The notes under the pieces were generated by a model. The model searched no databases. It had not been told where the DNA came from and saw nothing but the letters and a program-made list of their open reading frames with translations. The position numbers were made by a program, and so were the translations under genes. Shown piece by piece: positions 47,455 through 59,089 of a DNA stretch of 64,000 nucleotides. Origin of the DNA: Lichenicola sp965198575 (GTDB lineage Bacteria > Pseudomonadota > Alphaproteobacteria > Acetobacterales > Acetobacteraceae); contig NZ_OZ240671.1 of the NCBI RefSeq assembly GCF_965198575.1, positions 434,001 to 498,000 of the forward strand. Direction: 5' to 3'. Positions within the stretch are counted from its first letter, which is position 1; each line of letters starts with the position of its first letter.

Positions 47455-48510
47455 CTACTCCTCGGCCAGCAGGTCGAGCTGGCCGGTGCGATCGGGCGGC
47501 GGCTTCAGTCCGAGATGCGCCCAGCCGCGATCCGCCAGCACCCGGCCGCGACTTGTTCGCAGGACGAGCCCTTCCTGGATCAGGAACGGCTCCACCACGT
47601 CCTCAAGGGTGTCGCGCGCCTCGGCCAGTGCCGCCGCCAGTGTCTCGATGCCGACCGGGCCGCCGCGGTGATGCTCGGCGATGCGCTTCAGGTAGCGCCG
47701 GTCCATCGCGTCCAGCCCGATCGCGTCGACCTCGAGCCTCGACAGCGCCGCATCCGCCAGCGCGCGATCGACCGGTCGTGTCGAGGTCCGTCCGACGGAT
47801 GCGAAATCGCGCACCCGCCGCAGCAGCCGGCCGGCGACGCGGGGTGTGCCACGGCTGCGACGGGCGATCTCCTCGGCACCCTCCGGATCGAGCGCGAACC
47901 GCAGCTTCTCGGCGCCGCGCGCCACGATCAGCCGCAGCTCCTCGTGGGTGTAGAACACCAGCCGCAACGGGATGCCGAATCGGTCGCGCAGCGGTGTCGC
48001 CAGCAGCCCGGCGCGGGTGGTGGCGGCGACCAGCGTGAACGGCGACAGGTCGATGCGTACCGAGCGCGCCGCCGGCCCCTCGCCGATGATCAGGTCGAGC
48101 TGGAAGTCCTCCATCGCCGGATACAGGATCTCCTCGATCGCCGGCTGCAGGCGGTGGATCTCGTCGATGAACAGCACGTCGCGCGGCTGCAGGTTGGTCA
48201 GGATCGCGGCCAGATCGCCGGCGCGCTGGATCACCGGTCCGGAGGTGGCGCGGAACCCGACGCCCAGCTCGCGGGCGACGATCTGTGCCAGCGTGGTCTT
48301 GCCGAGGCCGGGCGGGCCGTGCAGCAGCACATGGTCGAGCGCCTCGCCGCGACCGCGCGCCGCCTGGATGAAGATGGACAGGTTCTCCCGCGCCGCCCGC
48401 TGGCCGACAAAATCATCCAGCACCTGGGGGCGTAGCGTGGCTTCCGCCGCATCCTCGTCGGCGCGGCGCGGATCGATGGCGCGCGGATCGGCCTCGTCGC
48501 GGGCGCTCAC
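47455..48510 (-). CDS. ruvB: Holliday junction helicase RuvB
   Basis: A 351-residue AAA+ motor driving Holliday-junction branch migration. Walker A HGPPGLGKTTLAQ, Walker B VLFIDEIHRL, sensor I region TLVAATTRAG and arginine-finger segment PLRDRFGI are intact; a winged helix closes the protein. Its GTG overlaps the ruvA stop by four bases. Confidence 0.98.
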   Translation of the reverse strand: MSARDEADPRAIDPRRADEDAAEATLRPQVLDDFVGQRAARENLSIFIQAARGRGEALDHVLLHGPPGLGKTTLAQIVARELGVGFRATSGPVIQRAGDLAAILTNLQPRDVLFIDEIHRLQPAIEEILYPAMEDFQLDLIIGEGPAARSVRIDLSPFTLVAATTRAGLLATPLRDRFGIPLRLVFYTHEELRLIVARGAEKLRFALDPEGAEEIARRSRGTPRVAGRLLRRVRDFASVGRTSTRPVDRALADAALSRLEVDAIGLDAMDRRYLKRIAEHHRGGPVGIETLAAALAEARDTLEDVVEPFLIQEGLVLRTSRGRVLADRGWAHLGLKPPPDRTGQLDLLAEE

Positions 48511-49112
48511 TTCGCGAGCTCCTTCAGGCTGTCACGGATCACCGTGTCCAGCCGCGCCTCCTTGCCCAACCGCTCGATGATCCGGCCGACCACCGGATGC
48601 GCCTCGACGCGGCGGAAGCCGAGCCCGGCAAGGGCGGCCAGCGCATCCGCCTCGACACCGCCACCAGCATTGACGCCAGACACGCCGCCGGTCGCCGCAC
48701 TGCTCGGCATGGCGCCGGCCTTCTCCTTGAGCTCGCTCAGGATCCGCTCGGCGAGCCTGGCGCCGACGCCAGGCGCGCGGGTCAGGCTCGGCCGGTCGCC
48801 CGCCGCAATCACCGCGATCAGGTCCCGCGGCGACAAGGCGGACAGCACGCCGAGCGCCACCTTGGCCCCCACGCCCTGCACCGTCGTGAGCAGCCGGAAC
48901 CAGTCACGCTCGGCACTGTCGGCGAAGCCGTACAGCAGGATCGCGTCCTCGCGCACCACCGTCTCGACCAGCACCCGGGCCACCTCGGGCGGTTGCGGCA
49001 GCGCCGAGAGCGTGCGCGTCGAGGCCTGCACCAGGTAGCCGACGCCGGCGACATCGACGATGCAGCGATCCGCCTCGAGCTGGCCGACCAGCCCTGTCAG
49101 CTGGGCGATCAT
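48507..49112 (-). CDS. ruvA: Holliday junction DNA helicase subunit RuvA
   Basis: A 201-residue junction-binding protein. The N-terminal OB fold (MIAQLTGLVGQLEADRCIVD), HhH region with GVGAKVALGVLSALSP and LTRAPGVGARLAERILSEL, and C-terminal RuvB-contact domain are present. ATG at 49112 matches the family start. Normally it follows ruvC directly; here 1.36 kb of unrelated genes intervene. Confidence 0.96.
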   Translation of the reverse strand: MIAQLTGLVGQLEADRCIVDVAGVGYLVQASTRTLSALPQPPEVARVLVETVVREDAILLYGFADSAERDWFRLLTTVQGVGAKVALGVLSALSPRDLIAVIAAGDRPSLTRAPGVGARLAERILSELKEKAGAMPSSAATGGVSGVNAGGGVEADALAALAGLGFRRVEAHPVVGRIIERLGKEARLDTVIRDSLKELAK

Positions 49113-49212
49113 GCCGGGCTCACGGCGGCGGCTTGGCACACGCGCAGGATTGGATCAGTCAGAGGCAACGCGGCGAATCCCGGAACGTGGCGGTCGAGAG
49201 CGTGAGGCTAGC

Positions 49213-49788
49213 ATGGCAACCGATGCAGTTCGACGCGATGCCGGCCTGGAGCTGCGATCCGCTCGCCTGCTGATCCGGCCGCTCGCGATCGAGGACGCGC
49301 CGGCCCTGCAGGCGTATCGCTCCGACCCCGAAGTGGCGCGCTACCAGTCCTGGACCTGGTTCGACGAGATCGATGCCGCGTGCCTCGCCGGCGCCCAGGA
49401 CAGTCTTGCGCCGGATACGCCGGGGACCTGGTTCCAGCTGGCGCTCGTCGAGGCGGCATCCGGCACCCTGGTCGGCGATTGCGGGCTGCATTTCCTGGCC
49501 AGCGACCCGCGCCAGGTCGAGCTCGGCATCACCCTCGCGCGCCCACGACAAGGGGAAGGATTCGCGCGCGAGGCGGTGCAGTGCGTGCTCGGATACCTGT
49601 TCGGGTCGCTGGAGAAGCACCGGGTCTATGCGCTGACCGATGCACGCAACGACGCGGCTGCCGGGCTGTTCCGCGGGCTCGGCTTCCGCCAGGAGGCGCA
49701 TTTCGTCGAGCATGTGTGGTCCGAGGACGGATACGGCAGCGAGTTCCTGTTCGCCATGCTCCGGCGGGAGTGGCTCAACTGCGGCTGA
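49213..49788 (+). CDS. GNAT acetyltransferase (RimJ-like)
   Basis: A 191-residue GNAT protein of the RimJ/RimL type: LRSARLLIRPLAIEDAPALQAY at the N-terminus, ITLARPRQGEGFAREAVQCV for acetyl-CoA binding, and VYALTDARNDAAAGLFRGLGF near the C-terminus. Substrate unknown; could be protein N-termini or a small molecule. ATG at 49213. It runs against its neighbours, and its 3' end overlaps the vapC stop by 14 bases. Confidence 0.88.
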   Translation: MATDAVRRDAGLELRSARLLIRPLAIEDAPALQAYRSDPEVARYQSWTWFDEIDAACLAGAQDSLAPDTPGTWFQLALVEAASGTLVGDCGLHFLASDPRQVELGITLARPRQGEGFAREAVQCVLGYLFGSLEKHRVYALTDARNDAAAGLFRGLGFRQEAHFVEHVWSEDGYGSEFLFAMLRREWLNCG

Positions 49789-50176
49789 GATCGGTCCGCG
49801 CGAAGTCCGAGCCCGTGTACAGGAGGGTGGCTGAGTTCGCCCGGGCGGCCGCGTAGGCAAGGCAGTCGCCCATGTTCAGGGCGGCGGGATGACGTCCCTT
49901 GCCGAAGCGGTCGTAGGCATCGGTCGCCAGCTGGAATTCGGGGGCGCCGATCGCCACCATCCTGACGCCGGCCAAATCCAGGAACGCCTGCACCGTGGCG
50001 CGGGCGTCGGGGACGGAGACTGCGAACGACCGGCACAGGCCCGCCACCGTTTCCCATACCGAAACGGCCGAGCAGATCCGGTCGCGATCGGCCTCCAGCG
50101 CATCGGCCAAGGCATCCGCATCCTCCTCGCCGGCAATGATGGCGATCAGCGCCGACGCGTCGATGAAGATCGTCAC
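49775..50176 (-). CDS. vapC: VapC-type PIN-domain ribonuclease toxin
   Basis: A 133-residue PIN-domain RNase. Acidic active-site residues are in FIDASALIAI (Asp6), in the EEDAD/VSVWET region (Glu), in NMGDCLAYA (Asp) and in YTGSDFARTDL (Asp), so the site looks complete. Its start overlaps the vapB stop by four bases, as in typical VapBC operons. Target RNA unknown, usually tRNA or rRNA. Confidence 0.93.
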   Translation of the reverse strand: MTIFIDASALIAIIAGEEDADALADALEADRDRICSAVSVWETVAGLCRSFAVSVPDARATVQAFLDLAGVRMVAIGAPEFQLATDAYDRFGKGRHPAALNMGDCLAYAAARANSATLLYTGSDFARTDLSRS

Positions 50177-50412
50177 AGCCCGTCGGACAGCTCGTCGAAG
50201 AACGCCTTGTCGGCGACGTTGCCGATAGGCGGTGGCAGCGTGTGGGTGGCGCGCAGAGCGGCCAGTCGCTCCCTGAGCGGCACCCGTTCGGCCGCACGGT
50301 CCAGTTCCGCCTGCACCGCCATCTTGACCGCGGCCTGCTTCGACAGACCGCGTATCGTCGCCAGCTGCGCTACCAGTTGGGCGGTCACGTCGTCCTTGAT
50401 GAAAAGCGGCAT
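50173..50412 (-). CDS. vapB: VapB-type antitoxin
   Basis: A 79-residue antitoxin of the Rv0623/PSK-like group. The N-terminal half forms a ribbon-helix-helix DNA-binding domain (ATIRGLSKQAAVKMAVQAEL). The C-terminal tail would wrap the VapC active site. Two GGATATCC palindromes spaced by two helical turns lie just upstream and are probable autoregulatory operators. Confidence 0.9.
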   Translation of the reverse strand: MPLFIKDDVTAQLVAQLATIRGLSKQAAVKMAVQAELDRAAERVPLRERLAALRATHTLPPPIGNVADKAFFDELSDGL

Positions 50413-50426
50413 CGTGGGCTCCCGGG

Positions 50427-50455
50427 GGATATCCTTCGTCTAGTGTTGGATATCC
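50427..50455. promoter_or_regulatory. paired GGATATCC palindromes, probable VapBC operator
   Basis: Two identical 8-bp palindromes at 50427-50434 and 50448-50455, 21 bases apart centre to centre, lie 15 bases upstream of vapB. Ribbon-helix-helix antitoxins usually bind paired sites on the same DNA face. Regulation is inferred. Confidence 0.65.
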
Positions 50456-50473
50456 GGCTCCGCAAGCGCTGCT

Positions 50474-50995
50474 TCAGGCCATCCGCGTGCCGCTCGCCAC
50501 CCGCAACCGGCTGGCCCGGTGATGGGCGTGGCAGATCGCCACGGCCAGCGCGTCGGCGGCGTCGGCGCGGCGGATCGTGGCTCCGGGCAACAGGCGACGC
50601 ACCATCATCTCGACCTGGTCCTTGGTGGCGGCCCCGGTGCCGACCACGGCCCGCTTCACTTCCATGGCGCCGTATTCGGAGACCGCGATGCCAGCCAACG
50701 CCGGGGCCAGCAGCGCGACGCCGCGGGCATAGCCGAGCTTCAGGGTCGAGGAGCCGCTGCGATTGACGTAGGTCTCCTCGACCGCCGCCTCGACCGGGCG
50801 GTAGGTCTCGAACAGCGCCACCAGCCCGTCATGCAGGGTTTTCAGACGCAACGGCACGCTCTCGTCGCCGTCCGTCGCGATCACCCCGTCGGCAATGTGC
50901 CGCAACCGGTTGCCGTCGACCTCCAGCACGCCCCAGCCCATGAAGCGCAGGCCGGGATCGATGCCGAGCAGCCGGGTTGCGCGGGTTTCGATCAC
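50474..50995 (-). CDS. ruvC: Holliday junction resolvase RuvC
   Basis: A 173-residue RNase-H-fold endonuclease cutting Holliday junctions. The acidic residues lie in LLGIDPGLRFMGWG (Asp), AVEETYVNRSGSSTLKLG (Glu) and RRADAADALAVAICH (two Asp). ATG overlaps the yebC stop (ATGA). The usual downstream genes ruvA and ruvB are displaced by VapBC and a GNAT gene. Confidence 0.97.
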   Translation of the reverse strand: MIETRATRLLGIDPGLRFMGWGVLEVDGNRLRHIADGVIATDGDESVPLRLKTLHDGLVALFETYRPVEAAVEETYVNRSGSSTLKLGYARGVALLAPALAGIAVSEYGAMEVKRAVVGTGAATKDQVEMMVRRLLPGATIRRADAADALAVAICHAHHRASRLRVASGTRMA

Positions 50996-51741
50996 GCCGA
51001 CAGGCGTTCGGCCACCGCATCGGGCAGGTCGAAGTTCGCGTACACTGCCTGCACGTCGTCATTGTCGTCGAGCGCGTCGATCAGCTTCAGCAGCGTGCCG
51101 CCCTTTTCCTCGTCGAGCGTCACCACCATGCCGGGGCGCCAATCCAGCTTGGCGGTCTCGGGATGCCCGAACCGGGCTTCCAACGCATCGCGCACGGCGA
51201 AGAATGCGTCCGTGGCGCAGGTGATCTCGTGGCCGTCCGCGTTGCTCTCGACATTATCCGCACCGGCCTCGATCGCCGCCTCGAGCATGTCGTCCTCGGA
51301 CGCCGCTGCTACGGGATACGTGACCACGCCGAGCCTGGTGAACATGAACGACACCGAGTTTGTCTCGCCGAGGCTGCCGCCATGCTTGGAGAATGCAGCA
51401 CGCACATCCGACGCCGTGCGATTGCGATTATCCGTGAGTGCCTCGACGATGACCGCGACGCCGGCCGGACCGTAACCCTCGTAGCGGACCTCGACATAGT
51501 CCTCGCCACCGCCGGCTCCGGTCGCCTTCTTGATCGCCCGCTCGACGGTGTCCTTGGGCATGTTCACCTTCTGCGCCGCGGAAATCGCCGCACGCAGACG
51601 CGGGTTCGACGCCGGCTCGGGCAGGCCGGAGCGCGCCGCCACGGTGATCTCGCGGATCGCCTTGGCGAACGATCGCGCGCGGCGTGCATCCTGCGCACCT
51701 TTGCGGTGCATGATGTTCTTGAACTGGGAATGACCGGCCAT
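50992..51741 (-). CDS. yebC: YebC/PmpR-family regulator, TACO1-like
   Basis: A 249-residue YebC protein: MAGHSQFKNIMHRKGAQDA start, then AAISAAQKVNMPKDTVERAI and YEGYGPAGVAVIVEALTDN. The family was long treated as a transcription regulator, and recent work also links it to translation of proline stretches, which fits the many polyproline proteins of this window. Coupled by ATGA to ruvC, its common alphaproteobacterial partner. Confidence 0.96.
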   Translation of the reverse strand: MAGHSQFKNIMHRKGAQDARRARSFAKAIREITVAARSGLPEPASNPRLRAAISAAQKVNMPKDTVERAIKKATGAGGGEDYVEVRYEGYGPAGVAVIVEALTDNRNRTASDVRAAFSKHGGSLGETNSVSFMFTRLGVVTYPVAAASEDDMLEAAIEAGADNVESNADGHEITCATDAFFAVRDALEARFGHPETAKLDWRPGMVVTLDEEKGGTLLKLIDALDDNDDVQAVYANFDLPDAVAERLSA

Positions 51742-51776
51742 CGTCGTTCTCTATCTTGTCGACATACGCGGAGGGT

Positions 51777-54533
<2,757 letters not shown>

Positions 54534-54830
54534 GAAGGCCTTCCGGATGGCGCTCCCGCCTCCAAAGCCCCAACGCCCAAGGACGCACCGCGGCGGGCGG
54601 GCAAGGTGCCGTTCCGGAAGACGGAGCGGTCACGGACCTGGACCCGGGCGGGCAACGATGGGTCGTTCGGCGCTCGAAGCCGGGCGTCACGCCGGATCGA
54701 AATAGGACCGGCCGTGCGACCGGTCAACCGCCGGCCGGCTTCACCCAGGTCCGCTCGCGACGCGCTTGCTTGTGGTGACCCCCGGGTTTTGTCATGATCC
54801 GGCCGACGCGTCATTCGAGGTTTTCGTCCC
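54534..54830. other. 297-base divergent control region of secA and the parvulin gene
   Basis: No supported gene. It must contain promoters for both directions. A weak candidate for the parvulin gene is TTGTGG, 17 bases, then CATGAT (54770-54798). I see no SecM-like arrest peptide and no strong terminator. Confidence 0.4.
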
Positions 54831-55856
54831 ATGCGGCTTTTCCGCCCGGCTGCTGCCCTTTCGGCAGCGGTTCTGCTTGCTTCTGCCTCCACCTTCGCCC
54901 TGGCGCCCGCCGCGCATGCGGCCCCTGCAAAGAAGGACGCGGCGACCACCGCTCCTGCTGCCGGCGCTCCGGTCGCGGTCGATCCAAAGACCGCCAATCC
55001 GGTCGTCGCCTCGGTGAACGGCGATCCGATCCGCCTCGACCGGGTCCGTGCGGCCGCCCAGGCGCTGCCCGACGACATGCGCGGGATGCCGCCGCAGATG
55101 CTGTTCCCGATGATCGTGAACCAGCTCGTCGACCAGAAGGCGCTGCTCATCGAGGCGCAGAAGGAGGGCCTGCAGAAGGACCCCGACGTGCAGAAGACCA
55201 TGCAGGGCGCCGCCGACCAGGCGCTGCAGAACGTCTATCTGAGCCGAGCCGTCGGCCCGCAGATCAACGACGACGCGATCCAGGCCGCCTACGCCAAGCA
55301 GTACGCTGGTAAGCCGGGCGAGAAGGAGGTGCATGCGCGCCACATCCTGGTCGCCGACGAGAAGACCGCCAACGACATCATCAAGCAGCTCAAGCACGGC
55401 GCCGACTTCGCCACGCTGGCCAAGCAGGATTCCACCGACAAGGGCAGTGCCGCGACCGGCGGCGGCGATCTCGGCTGGTTCAAGCAGGGCGACATGCTGC
55501 CGGAGTTCTCGGCCGCCGCCTTCGCGATGAACAAGGGCCAGATCTCCGACAAGCCGATCCACACGCGCTACGGCTGGCACGTGATCCAGGTGCTCGATAC
55601 CCGCACCTCGACCCCGCCCGCCTTCGCCACCGTCCATGACCAGATCCGCCAGAAGCTGATCCAGCAGGACGTCCGCGTCGTCGTCGACAAGGCCGTCGCC
55701 CAGGTGAAGGTGGTCCGCTACAACCCCGACGGCACCCCGGTCAGCGACAAGGTGCCGCCGCCTGCCGCTGCTTCGGCCGCCGGCCAGTCGCCGGTCCCGG
55801 CCCAGGCCGCCGCACCCGCGACCCCCGGCGCACCGCCCGCAAACGGCAACGACTAG
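54831..55856 (+). CDS. parvulin-type peptidyl-prolyl isomerase
   Basis: A 341-residue exported foldase. The signal peptide ends at HAAP. A SurA/PrsA-like N-terminal chaperone region (about 60-165) contains VASVNGDPIRLDRV. The parvulin domain (about 165-265) has VHARHILVADEKTA, GGGDLGWFKQGDMLPEF and YGWHVIQVLDTR. The C-terminal tail is Pro/Ala-rich. It probably helps fold envelope proteins after SecA-dependent export. secA-PPIase-argJ adjacency is common in alphaproteobacteria. Confidence 0.92.
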   Translation: MRLFRPAAALSAAVLLASASTFALAPAAHAAPAKKDAATTAPAAGAPVAVDPKTANPVVASVNGDPIRLDRVRAAAQALPDDMRGMPPQMLFPMIVNQLVDQKALLIEAQKEGLQKDPDVQKTMQGAADQALQNVYLSRAVGPQINDDAIQAAYAKQYAGKPGEKEVHARHILVADEKTANDIIKQLKHGADFATLAKQDSTDKGSAATGGGDLGWFKQGDMLPEFSAAAFAMNKGQISDKPIHTRYGWHVIQVLDTRTSTPPAFATVHDQIRQKLIQQDVRVVVDKAVAQVKVVRYNPDGTPVSDKVPPPAAASAAGQSPVPAQAAAPATPGAPPANGND

Positions 55857-55879
55857 GCCCCGACACCCGACTCCCGGAC

Positions 55880-55904
55880 CCGGCCATCCCGCGCGGATGG
55901 CCGG
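55880..55904 (+). terminator. strong hairpin between the PPIase gene and argJ
   Basis: A perfect 10-bp stem (CCGGCCATCC / GGATGGCCGG) with a five-base loop lies 24 bases after the PPIase stop. No T-tract follows, so it may be a transcript-stabilising or attenuating structure. GGCCATCC occurs again just downstream near 55917. Confidence 0.45.
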
Positions 55905-55967
55905 CACGCCGGGGCCGGCCATCCTGCGGTTCCGACCGGTTCGCCCACGCCAGGATCACACGCCGAC

Positions 55968-57203
55968 ATGGCCCAGCCCGCCGCCGTCTCGCCGCTCGCG
56001 ACGCCGTTTCCGCCCCTGACCCCGCTCGGCGGTGTCCGGCTGGCCAGCGGTGCCGCCGGGATCCGCTACAAGGGCCGCACCGACCTGGTGCTGCTCGAGT
56101 TCGCTGCCGGCACCACGGTCGCCGGCGTGTTCACCCGCAACAAATGCCCCGGCGCCCCGATCGACTGGTGCCGCGCCGCCCTCGCCGGCGGCACGGCGCG
56201 CGGCCTGGTGGTGAATGCCGGCAACGCCAACGTGTTCACCGGACGCGCGGGCCGCGAGACCACCGAGGCCACTGCCGCCGCCGCCGCCGCACTGCTCGGC
56301 TGCGGGCCGGCGGACATCTTCCTGGCCTCGACCGGAGTGATCGGCGAGGTGCTCCCCCACCAGCGCATCACCGCCGCGCTGCCGGCGCTGAACGCAAGCC
56401 TCACACCCGATGGCTGGGAAGCGGCCGCCCGCGGCATCATGACCACCGACACGTTCCCCAAGGGGGCGCGCCGGCTGACCAGCATCGCGGGCGTGCCGGT
56501 CACCATCCAGGGCTTCGCCAAGGGCAGCGGCATGATCGCGCCCGACATGGCGACGATGCTGTGCTTCGTGGCGACCGATGCCGCCCTGCCGGCACCTGTC
56601 CTGCAGACGCTGCTGGCCGCTGCGGTCGATCGCAGCTTCAACTGCACGACGGTCGATTCCGACACTTCCACCAGCGACACCGTGCTGCTGTTCGCCACCG
56701 GTGCCGCCGGCAACACGGTGCCAGACACCGCCGGCGACCCCGCCCTGGCCGGTTTCGCCACCGCCCTGGACGAGCTGCTGCTCGAGCTGGCGCTGCTGGT
56801 CGTGCGCGACGGCGAGGGTGCCGGCAAGCTGGTGCAGATCGACGTGTCGGGTGCGACGAGCGATGCCTCCGCCCGCCGCGTGGCGCTGGCCGTCGCCAAT
56901 TCGCCGTTGGTGAAAACCGCGATCGCCGGCGAGGACGCGAACTGGGGCCGCATCGTCATGGCGGTCGGCAAGAGCGGCGAGCCGGCCGACCGCGACACGT
57001 TGTCGGTGGGCGTCGGCGGCACCTGGATGGCGCGCAACGGCACCGTCGTGCCCGGCTACGACGAAGCCCCGGTGGTGGCCCACATGCGCGGCCGCGAGTT
57101 GCAGATCGACATCGATCTCGGGCTGGGCGACGGGCGCGGCCGCGCCTGGACCTGCGACCTGACGCATGGCTACATCGACATCAACGGCAGCTACCGGAGC
57201 TGA
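55968..57203 (+). CDS. argJ: bifunctional glutamate N-acetyltransferase/ornithine acetyltransferase
   Basis: A 411-residue enzyme recycling the acetyl group in arginine synthesis. The self-cleavage site lies in KGSGMIAPDMATMLCF, with Thr of MATML as the new N-terminus of the beta chain. The common form reads IAPNMATM, so Asn is Asp here. IMTTDTFPK and the C-terminal DLTHGYIDINGSYRS are typical. ATG at 55968; two bases before the RDD gene. Confidence 0.96.
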   Translation: MAQPAAVSPLATPFPPLTPLGGVRLASGAAGIRYKGRTDLVLLEFAAGTTVAGVFTRNKCPGAPIDWCRAALAGGTARGLVVNAGNANVFTGRAGRETTEATAAAAAALLGCGPADIFLASTGVIGEVLPHQRITAALPALNASLTPDGWEAAARGIMTTDTFPKGARRLTSIAGVPVTIQGFAKGSGMIAPDMATMLCFVATDAALPAPVLQTLLAAAVDRSFNCTTVDSDTSTSDTVLLFATGAAGNTVPDTAGDPALAGFATALDELLLELALLVVRDGEGAGKLVQIDVSGATSDASARRVALAVANSPLVKTAIAGEDANWGRIVMAVGKSGEPADRDTLSVGVGGTWMARNGTVVPGYDEAPVVAHMRGRELQIDIDLGLGDGRGRAWTCDLTHGYIDINGSYRS

Positions 57204-57205
57204 GC

Positions 57206-57865
57206 ATGTCGGACCCTTACCCACCGCCGGGCGGCAAATTCGGCGGCGGTCCGAACCCCATGCCGGGCGCCTTCCAGCCCTATCCGCTGCCCTCGTCCGC
57301 CACCGGCGCGATGGTCTTGAGCTATGCCGGCTTCTGGTGGCGCGTGCTCGCGTGGCTGATCGACGGGATGGTGCTGACCGCGGTCGAGTATGTCTTCGGC
57401 CTGGCGAGCGGGATGCGGCAGCCGTACGTCACCACCAACGACGACCAGGCGGTCCGCCAGATCTCCGATATCGCCTACACCACCCGCGTCGCCTCCTCGG
57501 AAGCATGGTCGGTGGCGTGGCCGGGCACCTGGCACATGCATGGCAGCCTGATGTCGCTGCTCGTGCTGGTGCTCACCCTCGGCTATTTCGTGCTGATGGA
57601 GTCGTCGCACTGGCAGGCGACCATCGGCAAGCGCGTCTGCAGGATGCGGGTGACCGACCTCGCCGGCCGCCGGATCGGCATCGCGCGCGCACTCGGACGC
57701 TATCTCGGCAAGTTCGTGTCGGCGGTCATCCTGGGGATCGGCTTCCTGATGGTCGGCTGGACCCGCCGCAAGCAGGGCCTGCACGACATCATGGCCGGCA
57801 CCTTGGTGATGCGCCTGCGCCCGGCCGACACCGTGTTCGCCTTCCAGGCGCCACCGGCCGCCTGA
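57206..57865 (+). CDS. RDD-family membrane protein
   Basis: A 219-residue protein with a Pro/Gly-rich N-terminus and an RDD domain. The first helix starts at FWWRVLAWLIDGMVL with the family's R and D. A second helix lies around 112-132. TIGKRVCRMRVTDLAGRRIG precedes the last helices, with GLHDIMAGT near the end. Three to four membrane segments. Function unknown. It begins two bases after argJ, so it is co-transcribed. Confidence 0.88.
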   Translation: MSDPYPPPGGKFGGGPNPMPGAFQPYPLPSSATGAMVLSYAGFWWRVLAWLIDGMVLTAVEYVFGLASGMRQPYVTTNDDQAVRQISDIAYTTRVASSEAWSVAWPGTWHMHGSLMSLLVLVLTLGYFVLMESSHWQATIGKRVCRMRVTDLAGRRIGIARALGRYLGKFVSAVILGIGFLMVGWTRRKQGLHDIMAGTLVMRLRPADTVFAFQAPPAA

Positions 57866-57991
57866 GCCGGGACCACCGCCCGCACGTAACCGTTCGTATG
57901 TTGCATCGCGTGCCGGGCAAAGTGCCTTATAGTTTTGTAACCATCCGCCCGGACGCTCGGGTGCGGCGCACCGCCTAGAAGTCGAGGACCG

Positions 57992-59083
57992 ATGAACCAG
58001 ACCGTCACGCCGGACAGCTTGCGGCCAGATCCGTCCGTGCCCGCCTCACCCGACCTGCGGCTGATCCAGGCGCATCCGGACCACTGGTATCCGCTCGCCT
58101 GGTCGCGCGAGCTCAAGGCCGGCGGCACCCTCGCGGTGTCGTTCGCCGGCGACCCGATCGTGCTGGTGCGGCCGAAACAGGGTCCGGTGTTCGCGCTCGA
58201 GGATCGCTGCGCGCATCGCCAGGTGCCGCTGAGCAAGGGCACCGTCGATGGCTGTGCGGTGCGCTGCTGCTACCATGGCTGGGCGTACGAGGCGTCCGGC
58301 AAGTGCGTCGACGTGCCCTATCTCGGCCGCGACAAGCTGCCGAACGGGGTGCGCGCCTATCCCTGCCGCGAGGTCGACGGCCTGATCCTGGTGTTCCCGG
58401 GCAACGCGGCACTCGCCGACACCGTGCCGCTGCCCGGCCTGGGATCGGTTGCGAACCCGAAATACAAGACCCGGCGGTTCGGCCAGAAGGTCGGCTGCCA
58501 CTACAGTTTCATGCACGAGAACCTGATGGACATGAACCATCAGTTCATGCACTCGAAGCAGATGGGCCAGATGAAGCCCCGCGTGCTCGGCCAGGGTCGC
58601 GGCGATGACTGGGTCGAGGTGAAGTACAGCTTCAAGCGCACCGGCGGCAAGCAGCCCCTCGGCGAGGCGGTGATCTTCGGCGAGCGTCGCAGCGGTGCGG
58701 CGAACGCGGCCGAGCGCGACGTCATGACGGTCCGCACCGAGTATCCCTACCAGACGCTGCGCATCCAGACCGCCGGCGAGGATCCGGTGATGGATCTCTG
58801 GATCGTCTATGTGCCGCTCGACCGCGAGCAGAAGACCAACCGGGTGTTCGGCCTGCTCTCGGTCAAGAAGCCGAAGATCCCCGGCATCCTGAACGTGGTG
58901 TGGCCGCTGCTGGTGCTGTTCACCGAGCGGATCTTCAAGGAGGACCGCGACATCGTCGAGATGGAGCAGGCCGCCCACGACGCGCAAGGCCAGGACTGGA
59001 ACCAGGAAGTGTTCCCGGTGATCCGGTCGCTGCGCTCGCTGCTGGTGTCGTGCGGGATCGACAAGACGGCACACCCGGCCTGA
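57992..59083 (+). CDS. Rieske non-heme iron oxygenase, alpha-subunit type
   Basis: A 363-residue oxygenase. The Rieske 2Fe-2S ligands are in RCAHRQ (C-x-H) and CCYHGW (C-x2-H). The catalytic domain has the iron-site helix ENLMDMNHQFMH with candidate His-His-Asp/Asn ligands. It resembles single-component-style aromatic or lipid hydroxylases more than dioxygenase heterohexamers. No ferredoxin, reductase or beta-subunit gene lies beside it, so the substrate is open. ATG start after a 126-base AT-richer gap. Confidence 0.88.
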   Translation: MNQTVTPDSLRPDPSVPASPDLRLIQAHPDHWYPLAWSRELKAGGTLAVSFAGDPIVLVRPKQGPVFALEDRCAHRQVPLSKGTVDGCAVRCCYHGWAYEASGKCVDVPYLGRDKLPNGVRAYPCREVDGLILVFPGNAALADTVPLPGLGSVANPKYKTRRFGQKVGCHYSFMHENLMDMNHQFMHSKQMGQMKPRVLGQGRGDDWVEVKYSFKRTGGKQPLGEAVIFGERRSGAANAAERDVMTVRTEYPYQTLRIQTAGEDPVMDLWIVYVPLDREQKTNRVFGLLSVKKPKIPGILNVVWPLLVLFTERIFKEDRDIVEMEQAAHDAQGQDWNQEVFPVIRSLRSLLVSCGIDKTAHPA

Positions 59084-59089
59084 CCGTGC

